Shown: one piece after another, positions 1-5,198 of the stretch
How the letters are laid out: every line of letters begins with the position of its first letter
How positions within the stretch are numbered: position 1 is the stretch's first letter
Made by a program: the position numbers and the translations under genes
Notes under the pieces: generated by a model
Databases searched by the model: none
What the model was told of the DNA's origin: nothing
What the model saw: the letters and a program-made list of their open reading frames with translations, nothing else
Source: CADEEN01 sp031389585
GTDB lineage: Bacteria > Pseudomonadota > Gammaproteobacteria > Burkholderiales > Burkholderiaceae_C
Direction of reading: 5' to 3'
Length of the DNA stretch: 7,532 nucleotides
NCBI GenBank assembly: GCA_031389585.1
Contig: JANMSS010000012.1
Span: 1 to 7,532, forward strand

Positions 1-1
1 C

Positions 2-1081
2 CTGCAGCTCGACAACCGCATCATCATTGCGCCGATGTGCCAGTACTCGGCCGTTGACGGCACGCCGGGCGACTGGCACCTGATCCACCTGGGTCAGCTG
101 GCCCTGTCGGGCGCAGGGCTGCTGATCCTGGAGGCCACCGCGGTGTCGGCCGAAGGGCGCATTTCTCCGGGCGACCTGGGCCTGTACTCCGACGCCAACG
201 AGGCCGGTCTGGCGCGGGTGCTGCGCGTGCTGCGCGAGGTTTCGCCGATCAAGCTCGGCATGCAGCTCGCGCACGCCGGGCGCAAGGCGTCGAGCCGCGC
301 GCCTTGGGCGGGCGGCTCGCAGATTCGCGCCGACGAGCCCGAGGGCTGGCAGGCCGTGGCGCCCTCGGCGGTGCCGATCACGCCGGCCGAAGCCGCGCCC
401 ACGGCGCTCGACCGCGCTGGCCTCAAGCGTGTGCGCGAAGAGTTTGCTGCCGCAGCGCGGCGCGCGGCCAGGCTGGGCCTGGACGCTCTGGAGGTGCACG
501 CCGCGCATGGCTACCTGCTGCACGAGTTCCTGTCGCCGCTGGCCAACCGGCGCGACGACGAATACGGCGGCAGCCTCGCCAACCGCATGCGCTTTCCTCT
601 CGAGGTGTTCGATGCGGTTCGCGAGGCGTTCACCCACGACAAGCCGGTATGGGCGCGCATTTCGGCCACCGACTGGGTGCCCGGCGGCTGGGACATCGAG
701 GGCACGATCGCGCTCTCCAACGAACTCAAGGCGCGCGGTTGCGCGGCGATCCACGTCTCCAGCGGCGGCGTGTCGCCGCAGCAGGCCATCAAGCTCGGGC
801 CGGGCTACCAGGTGCCGTTCGCGCAGCGGGTGAAGTCCGAGGTCGGCATCACGACGATTGCGGTGGGCCTGATCACCGAGCCCGAGCAGGCCGAGGCGAT
901 CATCGCCAACGGCGAGGCCGACGCCATCGGCATGGCGCGGGCGATTCTGTACAACCCGCATTGGCCCTGGCATGCCGCGGCCAAGCTGGGCGCTCAGATC
1001 ACGGCCCCGAAACAGTACTGGCGCTCGCAACCGCGCGAGTTCAAGGACCTGTACAAGGGCGCGACCTTCGGCGCACGTTGA
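2..1081 (+). CDS. NADH:flavin oxidoreductase, Old Yellow Enzyme family (YqjM-like), 5' partial
   Basis: FMN-dependent ene-reductase fold (TIM barrel), likely reducing activated C=C bonds of enals, enones or related intermediates with NAD(P)H in the cytoplasm. The frame is open from base 2 and begins inside the conserved N-terminal strand (NRIIIAPMCQY), so the true start lies upstream and perhaps 10-20 residues are missing. In YqjM-type enzymes the Cys and Tyr of MCQY (here at about 38-46) tune the flavin and bind substrate. The substrate-binding HAAHGY motif lies at about 497-514, followed by the typical YGGSLANR stretch, an ARIS segment holding the FMN-contacting Arg, and a late VGLI...GMARAILYNPHWPWHAA segment typical of the class. 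It ends in TGA at 1079-1081. The next gene, an SDR, starts 40 bases on in the same direction, suggesting co-transcription in a catabolic or reductive pathway. The substrate cannot be told from sequence. Confidence 0.93.
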   Translation: MQLDNRIIIAPMCQYSAVDGTPGDWHLIHLGQLALSGAGLLILEATAVSAEGRISPGDLGLYSDANEAGLARVLRVLREVSPIKLGMQLAHAGRKASSRAPWAGGSQIRADEPEGWQAVAPSAVPITPAEAAPTALDRAGLKRVREEFAAAARRAARLGLDALEVHAAHGYLLHEFLSPLANRRDDEYGGSLANRMRFPLEVFDAVREAFTHDKPVWARISATDWVPGGWDIEGTIALSNELKARGCAAIHVSSGGVSPQQAIKLGPGYQVPFAQRVKSEVGITTIAVGLITEPEQAEAIIANGEADAIGMARAILYNPHWPWHAAAKLGAQITAPKQYWRSQPREFKDLYKGATFGAR

Positions 1082-1110
1082 CCCCGACTGCACTGCGCAG
1101 ACAACAGCAC

Positions 1111-1116
1111 AAGGAG
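1111..1116 (+). promoter_or_regulatory. Ribosome binding site of the SDR gene
   Basis: AAGGAG lies five bases before the ATG at 1122 and fixes the start of the SDR there. The reading frame is open further upstream, to an ATG at 972, but that would overlap the oxidoreductase and precede the SDR fold with unrelated residues. Confidence 0.8.
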
Positions 1117-1121
1117 CCCCC

Positions 1122-1925
1122 ATGAACCTCGAACTCAAAGGCAAGCGCGCGCTCGTGACGGGTGGCAGCCGGGGCATCGGCAAGGCGATTGCCCTGTTGC
1201 TGGCGCAGGAAGGTGCCGCCGTGGCCCTGCTGGCGCGCAACGAAGAAAGGCTCGCCGATGCCGCCGCCGAACTCGCCACCGAGACGGGAGCCAAGGTGGT
1301 CGGCGTCAGCGGTGACACCACCAGCGACGAGCAGGTGCATGCCGCCGTGGCCCAGGCCGTGAAGCTGCTGGGCGGAAGCATCGACATCCTGGTCAATGCC
1401 GCGGCCGAGCCGGCGGGCTTTGCCGGGCCGCCCAAGCTGGGTGAGATCACGGGCAGCTACTTCCACGCCGAGATGGACACCAAGGTGATGGGCTACATCC
1501 GCTGCGCGCGCGAGGTGGCACCCGGCATGCGGGCGCAAGGCTGGGGCCGCATCGTCAACATCAGCGGCCTGGGCGCGCGCCAGACGGGTAACGCGGTGGG
1601 CAGCATGCGCAACATCGCAGTCGCGGCGCTGACGAAGAACCTGGCCGACGAACTCGGGCCGCACGGCATCAACGTCACGGTGGTGCACCCGGGCCTGACG
1701 CGCACCGAGCGCACCGCGCCGCTGGTGGCCGCGCGCGCGGCGGCGCAGGGCGTGCCGCCGCAGGCCGTCGAGGAACAGATGGCTGCTGGCAACAGCATCC
1801 ACCGTATCGTCGATGCCAGCGAAGTGGCCAACGTGGTGGTCTTCCTGTGTTCGCCCAAATCGCGCGCCATCAACGGCGACGCCATTGCCGCCGGCGGCGG
1901 CGCGCCGCGCAGCATTCACTACTAG
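1122..1925 (+). CDS. Short-chain dehydrogenase/reductase (SDR) with atypical active site
   Basis: A 267-residue classical-length SDR with a Rossmann fold. The cofactor motif TGGSRGIG is at residues 13-20, an acidic D65 lies in the GD turn, an NAAA variant of NNAG is at 92-95, and a PG motif at 190-191 starts the substrate loop. The expected catalytic residues are not where they should be: by alignment to FabG-type enzymes the Tyr and Lys of YxxxK fall on G160 and N164 (segment GSMRN), the Ser falls on S148/G149, and the structural Asn falls on K121. Overall fold and length are intact, with no frameshift, so it is probably a functional divergent subfamily rather than a broken gene. It may bind NAD(P) with altered chemistry; K121 might replace the missing Lys (inference). 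It sits directly after the flavin oxidoreductase, so it likely acts in the same pathway. Annotation pipelines would probably call it an SDR-family oxidoreductase. Confidence 0.9.
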   Translation: MNLELKGKRALVTGGSRGIGKAIALLLAQEGAAVALLARNEERLADAAAELATETGAKVVGVSGDTTSDEQVHAAVAQAVKLLGGSIDILVNAAAEPAGFAGPPKLGEITGSYFHAEMDTKVMGYIRCAREVAPGMRAQGWGRIVNISGLGARQTGNAVGSMRNIAVAALTKNLADELGPHGINVTVVHPGLTRTERTAPLVAARAAAQGVPPQAVEEQMAAGNSIHRIVDASEVANVVVFLCSPKSRAINGDAIAAGGGAPRSIHY

Positions 1926-1946
1926 CGCGCTGCGTCGGCGGTGACC

Positions 1947-1952
1947 GACAAT
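1947..1952 (+). promoter_or_regulatory. Possible -10 element before the DUF2805 gene
   Basis: GACAAT matches the sigma-70 -10 consensus at four of six positions and lies seven bases before the ATG at 1960. If used, transcription would begin at or next to the start codon, giving a leaderless message, which would fit the absence of a purine-rich ribosome site here. No good -35 is visible. Tentative. Confidence 0.25.
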
Positions 1953-1959
1953 CAGCCCC

Positions 1960-2193
1960 ATGGCCAAAACCGTTCCACCCCTCACCCCCGCCCAGATTGC
2001 CCGCGCCATCGAGGTCGCCTGGGATGATCGCCCGCCCTTCAATCGGGTCCTTCGCGAATGCGGCCTGTCGCACGGCCAGGTGGTGCAACTGCTCAAGCGC
2101 GAGCTCACGCCGAATGCCTTCAAGGTCTGGAATGCGCGCATCACCACAGCGCGAGGCCAGCCGGCAGGTTCGGGCAGCAGGGCACCGCGGTAA
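1960..2193 (+). CDS. Small DUF2805 / TIGR03643-family protein
   Basis: A 77-residue protein matching the DUF2805 (TIGR03643) pattern: an N-terminal LTPAQIARAIEVAWDDRPPF segment (residues 8-27) with the characteristic Trp-x-Asp-Arg-x-x-Phe, then a helix-turn-helix-like GLSHGQVVQLLKREL (35-49) and an FKVW motif (54-57). The family is widespread, has no established function, and has the look of a small nucleic-acid-binding or regulatory protein (inference). The usual basic end of the family, as I recall it (an RVTGRKxKH-like tail), is replaced here by a Gly/Ser/Pro/Ala-rich tail from residue 62, so the C-terminus may be degenerate. It starts 34 bases after the SDR stop with no clear Shine-Dalgarno; the ATG follows a GACAAT box. 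It could be transcribed with the upstream operon or on its own. Confidence 0.8.
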   Translation: MAKTVPPLTPAQIARAIEVAWDDRPPFNRVLRECGLSHGQVVQLLKRELTPNAFKVWNARITTARGQPAGSGSRAPR

Positions 2194-2196
2194 CGC

Positions 2197-2225
2197 AGCC
2201 CAACTCGACACGGCGCCGTTGGGCT
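2197..2225 (+). terminator. Inverted repeat after the DUF2805 gene, possible terminator
   Basis: AGCCCAAC at 2197-2204 pairs perfectly with GTTGGGCT at 2218-2225, giving an 8-bp stem and a 13-base loop, four bases after the stop codon at 2191-2193. The loop contains the palindrome GGCGCC. Only a short TTGATCC follows rather than a run of T, so intrinsic termination would be weak; it may instead protect the 3' end of the message. Confidence 0.4.
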
Positions 2226-2245
2226 TGATCCATGTCGGCGTGCCC

Positions 2246-2272
2246 AGTGTCTAGCCGGAGTACAAAGACACT
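2246..2272. repeat. Second inverted repeat upstream of the cytochrome gene
   Basis: AGTGTCT at 2246-2252 and AGACACT at 2266-2272 are perfect 7-bp inverted copies with a 13-base spacer, ending 22 bases before the cytochrome start at 2295. Position suggests an operator or a 5'-leader hairpin; size and position could also arise by chance. Confidence 0.35.
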
Positions 2273-2281
2273 TGATCGTGG

Positions 2282-2287
2282 GTGGAG
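2282..2287 (+). promoter_or_regulatory. Ribosome binding site of the cytochrome gene
   Basis: GTGGAG stands seven bases before the ATG at 2295. This, plus a signal peptide starting right after that ATG, favours 2295 over the in-frame ATG at 2232, which would put 21 polar residues before the signal peptide and overlap the inverted repeat at 2246-2272. Confidence 0.6.
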
Positions 2288-2294
2288 CCTGCCG

Positions 2295-2645
2295 ATGTCG
2301 GAGCCCTTGTCGCGCACTGTGTTGCCAATGATGCTGGCGCTAGCCTTTACGCTCGCGCACGCGCAATCCGCCCCGGCGGGCGGCACTGTGGTGCCGTTGT
2401 CTCGCGGACAGGCGCTGTACGACACGCATTGCATCGCCTGTCACGACACTCAGGTGCATTGGCGCGACGCGCGGCGGGCAACCGACTGGGACAGCCTCAA
2501 GCGTGAGGTTCGCCGCTGGCAGGCGACCAATGCGCTCGCTTGGACCGAGGCCGACGTGGTGCAGGTGGCGCTCTACCTCAATGGCACCTTCTACCGCTAT
2601 CCGCAGACTTCGAATCTGGTGGCTGTGCTGTCGCCGTGGCCGTAG
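2295..2645 (+). CDS. Small exported monohaem cytochrome c
   Basis: A 116-residue protein. Residues 1-24 form a signal peptide (polar start, hydrophobic PMMLALAFTL core, AHA-Q cleavage site), so it is exported to the periplasm. The single haem-binding motif CIACH is at residues 46-50 within LYDTHCIACHDTQVHWRD. The remaining part is helical, with a Trp-rich stretch (TDWDSLKREVRRWQ, 64-76) and an end YLNGTFYRYP (94-103). There is no methionine after the haem motif, so the usual Met axial ligand of class I cytochromes c is absent; H55 is a possible substitute, or the haem may be five-coordinate (inference). I recall similar small cytochromes in related Burkholderiales. Its partner is unknown; no oxidase or dehydrogenase lies beside it. 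It converges with the membrane protein gene at 2658, twelve bases away. Confidence 0.85.
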   Translation: MSEPLSRTVLPMMLALAFTLAHAQSAPAGGTVVPLSRGQALYDTHCIACHDTQVHWRDARRATDWDSLKREVRRWQATNALAWTEADVVQVALYLNGTFYRYPQTSNLVAVLSPWP

Positions 2646-2657
2646 CAAGCAGCGCGG

Positions 2658-3350
2658 CTACTGGATCAGCAACACGCGCATGCCCAGGGGCTTGCCGCCG
2701 GCGCGGTCGAGCACCTGGATCGTCGCCTGGCGCGGCTTGAAGCCTTCGGGCAGCGGTTGCTTGCCGCGCACGACTTCATGGCTGCTGATCGACAGGTCAA
2801 CCGGCTTGAGATTGACCGTGGTTTCTGTCCCGCGTGCGGTGGCGCCGACCACGCTGAGCTGCATCACGCCGGCCATCGGCTTGGCGGCGTCGCGACTGCG
2901 CGTGAGCACAACGTCGTAGGCCAGCGCGCCGCCCTGGGCCGTGAGGCGCCCGGCGCGAACCTCGACCGTGCCGCCGCGCGGGTCGGGCGGCATGGTGGCG
3001 ATCACTGCGTCGAGTTCGCTGCGCAGGCGCTGGGCGGCGGCGCGTGGCGCGGCGAGCTCGGCGTCCTGGCGCTTGTTGTCGGCGAGCGCCGCGGTCAGCC
3101 GCTGGGTGGTCTCGCCGAGTTGCGTTTGCAGGCGCTGGCGCTCGGCGTCGGCCTGCTCGAAGCCGCTGCGCAACTTTGTCGACTCGTCGGCTGACAGGCG
3201 CGGCGGCAGGTAGCGCTCCTGTACGAATACGACCGCGCCGGCGCCCAGCGCAATGCCCACGAGCAGCAGCACCAGCCAGCGCGGCAGTCGCCAGCGCGAG
3301 CGCTGCCGGCCATAGCGCTCGAACACGACAGGTTTGGATTGGCCGAACAT
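2658..3350 (-). CDS. Single-pass membrane protein with periplasmic coiled coil (DUF6776-like)
   Basis: A 230-residue protein when read from the ATG at 3348-3350; the open frame extends to a TTG at 3404, but the ATG begins naturally before a basic N-tail. Residues 10-24 are rich in Arg, followed by one transmembrane helix (about 25-43, LVLLLVGIALGAGAVVFV), giving an inside-N, outside-C topology. Residues 53-118 form a charged heptad-like coiled coil rich in Gln, Glu, Arg and Ala. Residues 125-230 look beta-rich with no cysteine and end in MRVLLIQ. The pattern fits the DUF6776 family as I recall it; function unknown, perhaps envelope scaffolding (inference). No strong Shine-Dalgarno is seen before the ATG. 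It is divergent from the cysteine synthase-family gene, with a 134-base gap. Confidence 0.75.
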   Translation of the reverse strand: MFGQSKPVVFERYGRQRSRWRLPRWLVLLLVGIALGAGAVVFVQERYLPPRLSADESTKLRSGFEQADAERQRLQTQLGETTQRLTAALADNKRQDAELAAPRAAAQRLRSELDAVIATMPPDPRGGTVEVRAGRLTAQGGALAYDVVLTRSRDAAKPMAGVMQLSVVGATARGTETTVNLKPVDLSISSHEVVRGKQPLPEGFKPRQATIQVLDRAGGKPLGMRVLLIQ

Positions 3351-3426
3351 GGGTTGGGTCAGTGGTTTTCCGCGGGCAAGGGCGCAAGGGTACAACCCCG
3401 CCAAGGATCTGTGTTTGTTTCAAGTA

Positions 3427-3432
3427 TTGACA
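3427..3432 (+). promoter_or_regulatory. Consensus -35 hexamer upstream of the cysteine synthase-family gene
   Basis: TTGACA is a perfect sigma-70 -35 box in the 134-base gap between the divergent genes at 3350 and 3485. No convincing -10 sits at 16-18 bases downstream (GCGACT at 3450 is poor), so either the promoter relies on an activator or the match is chance. The rest of the gap shows no other clear element. Confidence 0.3.
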
Positions 3433-3470
3433 CGAGGCTTATGCTCGATGCGACTTTCCACCCGCTGAAG

Positions 3471-3476
3471 AAGGAG
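3471..3476 (+). promoter_or_regulatory. Ribosome binding site of the cysteine synthase-family gene
   Basis: AAGGAG stands eight bases before the ATG at 3485 and supports this start. The in-frame start also gives the normal N-terminus of the family (NILGTVGNTPVVKI). Confidence 0.8.
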
Positions 3477-3484
3477 CCACTAGC

Positions 3485-4537
3485 ATGGCCAAGTTCGCCA
3501 ACATCCTGGGCACCGTGGGCAACACGCCGGTGGTGAAGATCGGCAAGCTCGCGCCGCCCGGCGTCGATCTGTACGTCAAGATCGAGGCCTTCAATCCACT
3601 CGGCTCCGTGAAAGACCGCCTGGCGCTGGGCGTGATCGAGGACGCCGAGCGCAGTGGCGCGCTCAAGCCCGGTCAGACCGTGATCGAGGCCACCAGCGGT
3701 AACACCGGTATCGGCCTGGCGATGGTCTGCGCGCAGAAGGGCTACCCGCTGGTGGTCACGATGGCCGAGAGCTTCAGCGTCGAACGCCGCAAGCTGATGC
3801 GCTTTCTGGGCGCCAAGGTGGTGTTGACGCCGGCCGCCGAGCGCGGCACGGGCATGGTCAAGAAGGCCAATGAGCTGGCGCAGGCGCATGGCTGGTTCCT
3901 GACGCGACAGTTCGAGAACGAGTCGAACCCCGACGTGCACAGCCGCACCACGGCGCGAGAGATCATCAACGACTTTGCCGGCGAGCGGCTCGACTACTGG
4001 GTCACCGGCTTTGGCACCGGCGGCACCTTGAAGGGGGTGTCCAGGGTGCTGGCCAAGGAGCGTCCCGACACAAAAATCGTCGTCTGCGAGCCGGCCGACG
4101 CGCCGATGCTGAGTGATGGCGGGCCCCAGGAACGCAACCCCGACGGCTCGGCGGTGAAAAGCCATGGTGCGTGGAAGCCGCACCCGCTGCAGGGCTGGAG
4201 CCCTGACTTCGTGCCCAAGCTCACCGCTGATGTCGTGGCCACGGACGTCATCGACCGCGTGCTGACGATTACCGGGGCCGAGGCCATGAAATGCAGCCGG
4301 GATCTTGCGCAAAAGGAAGGCATCTTCGTCGGCATCACCGCGGGTGGCACCTTCGCTGCTGCACTGCAGGTATGCAAGGACGCGCCCAAGGGATCGGTGG
4401 TGCTGTGCATGCTGCCCGACACGGGCGAGCGCTACCTGAGCACACCGCTGTTCGCCGATATCGCGGTCGACATGACCGAGGATGAACTGGAGGTGATGCG
4501 CTCGACGCCGAACTTCCACCTGCCGCCCAAAGCCTAG
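3485..4537 (+). CDS. PLP-dependent cysteine synthase-family protein
   Basis: A 350-residue fold-type II PLP enzyme, related to O-acetylserine sulfhydrylase (CysK/CysM), which makes cysteine from O-acetylserine and sulfide. The N-terminal GNTPVVKI lies at 12-19, the PLP-binding Lys is K43 in NPLGSVKDR, the substrate loop TSGNTG is at 70-75, and the phosphate-binding GTGGT is at 177-181. The chain is longer than CysK (about 320) because of an insertion around residues 208-245 (ERNPDGSAVKSHGAWKPHPLQGW) and a C-terminal tail DMTEDELEVMRSTP. The usual GISSGA segment that holds the Ser contacting the PLP ring nitrogen reads GITAGGT (283-289), so the Ser is missing. LPDTGERYLST (310-320) is retained. 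This points to a paralogous subfamily; cysteine or a beta-substituted alanine is the likely product, not certain. It stands alone, transcribed rightward from its own leader. Confidence 0.9.
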   Translation: MAKFANILGTVGNTPVVKIGKLAPPGVDLYVKIEAFNPLGSVKDRLALGVIEDAERSGALKPGQTVIEATSGNTGIGLAMVCAQKGYPLVVTMAESFSVERRKLMRFLGAKVVLTPAAERGTGMVKKANELAQAHGWFLTRQFENESNPDVHSRTTAREIINDFAGERLDYWVTGFGTGGTLKGVSRVLAKERPDTKIVVCEPADAPMLSDGGPQERNPDGSAVKSHGAWKPHPLQGWSPDFVPKLTADVVATDVIDRVLTITGAEAMKCSRDLAQKEGIFVGITAGGTFAAALQVCKDAPKGSVVLCMLPDTGERYLSTPLFADIAVDMTEDELEVMRSTPNFHLPPKA

Positions 4538-4562
4538 GGCGGCGCCTGCTCTTCGAGATTGC

Positions 4563-5066
4563 TCAGTCTTCGAGGAACAGGGTTTCCAGCCCTGAGGGAT
4601 GGGCACCCATGGTGGCGCGGAACAGCCGTTCGTCGGTGGCGCGCAGGCGCCTGCAGACTTCGCGTCCGATGTTCATCTGGATCAGCGCGAACTGCTCGGC
4701 ATCGTGCTCGAACAGGCGCAGCAGGTCGGCAGCGTTGAACTCGATCGCGCGGCAGGCTTCGACCGCGCACACCGAAGCGCTGCGTGGACACAGATCTAGC
4801 AACGCCATTTCACCGAAGCAGTCGCCCGCGCCCAGTCGGTGCAGTTCGGTGTCGTGACCCTGCCAGCCCTTGATCACCACCGCGCGGCCGCTCTCCAACA
4901 CGAACATTGAGCTGGCCAGGTCGTTCTCACGAAAAAAGAATTCGCCTGCCTGGACTGTGAGCTCACGCGCCTGCGCCAGCAGGAACTGCAACGTGGCCTC
5001 GCCGATCGCGCCAAAGATCGGCATGCGTTGCAGCAGTTCGGTTCGCGTGGAGGGCAGGATGTTCAT
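4563..5066 (-). CDS. Solitary cyclic nucleotide-binding domain protein
   Basis: A 167-residue protein from the ATG at 5064-5066, chosen because the CRP/FNR-type fold begins right there (TELLQRMPIFGAIGEATLQFLL, residues 9-30); the frame stays open further back to 5174 but that part resembles no domain. It is a beta-roll with the FRENDLASSMFVLESGRAVV section (45-64) and a phosphate-binding cassette FGEMALLDLCPRSASV (84-99) that keeps the Glu (E86) and Arg (R95) needed for cyclic nucleotide contact. The C-terminal helices (114-150) have no helix-turn-helix, so it is not a CRP-type DNA-binding regulator, and no kinase, channel or transporter domain is attached. It probably senses cAMP or another ligand and acts on a partner protein (inference). 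It is divergent from the Gfo/Idh dehydrogenase gene and convergent with the cysteine synthase-family gene, 25 bases apart. Confidence 0.85.
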   Translation of the reverse strand: MNILPSTRTELLQRMPIFGAIGEATLQFLLAQARELTVQAGEFFFRENDLASSMFVLESGRAVVIKGWQGHDTELHRLGAGDCFGEMALLDLCPRSASVCAVEACRAIEFNAADLLRLFEHDAEQFALIQMNIGREVCRRLRATDERLFRATMGAHPSGLETLFLED

Positions 5067-5097
5067 GGCGACGGCGCTCCGAGGGCAGCCGAGGCCC

Positions 5098-5127
5098 AGT
5101 GTAGGGCGCGCCGCGAGACGCGGTCGT
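5098..5127 (-). promoter_or_regulatory. Possible promoter of the cyclic nucleotide-binding gene
   Basis: On the minus strand, TACACT at 5103-5098 resembles a -10 box and ACGACC at 5127-5122 a weak -35, with an 18-base spacer, about 32 bases before the ATG at 5066. The match is modest. Confidence 0.3.
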
Positions 5128-5145
5128 AACGACAGGTGCACGTGC
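5123..5145. promoter_or_regulatory. Paired palindromes in the divergent intergenic region (possible operators)
   Basis: GTCGT-A-ACGAC (5123-5133) is a perfect inverted repeat with a one-base centre, and GCACGTGC (5138-5145) is a perfect 8-bp palindrome. Both lie between the divergent starts at 5066 and 5199. The first overlaps the proposed -35 boxes of both directions and the second lies in the spacer of the rightward promoter, where a bound protein would block polymerase. No regulator gene stands next to them in the window. Confidence 0.35.
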
Positions 5146-5158
5146 GAACGGTTAGCAT
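5129..5158 (+). promoter_or_regulatory. Likely promoter of the Gfo/Idh/MocA gene
   Basis: ACGACA (5129-5134) matches four of six -35 positions and TAGCAT (5153-5158) four of six -10 positions, with an 18-base spacer, about 40 bases before the ATG at 5199. It may drive both the dehydrogenase and the downstream hydrolase gene. Confidence 0.4.
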
Positions 5159-5198
5159 GCCCGTCGAGGTTCACAGCCGATTAAGACGAGGGCACACG

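Noticed and set aside
304..1125. Second plus-strand frame overlapping the flavin oxidoreductase
   Set aside because: Arg/Ala/Gly-rich translation without motifs; an out-of-frame reading of the real gene.
1041..2147. Long minus-strand open frame antisense to the SDR and DUF2805 genes
   Set aside because: No family motif; low-complexity Arg/His/Ala content typical of the reverse strand of GC-rich genes. The plus-strand genes have clear motifs and ribosome sites.
2642..2661. Inverted repeat GTAGC...GCTAC spanning the two convergent stop codons
   Set aside because: Only a 5-bp stem with a 10-base loop; both arms contain TAG stop codons of the convergent genes, so the symmetry is mostly explained by coding.
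3421..3484. Full sigma-70 promoter upstream of the cysteine synthase-family gene
   Set aside because: A perfect TTGACA is present but no acceptable -10 follows at the right spacing, so only the -35 hexamer is listed.
4550..4574. Direct repeat TCTTCGAG twice, 17 bases apart, between convergent genes
   Set aside because: The second copy encodes the C-terminus of the cyclic nucleotide-binding protein (minus strand) and 8 bases is within chance in this composition.
3359..4606. 415-codon minus-strand open frame opposite the cysteine synthase-family gene
   Set aside because: No recognisable domain, and the plus-strand gene carries every expected PLP-enzyme motif.
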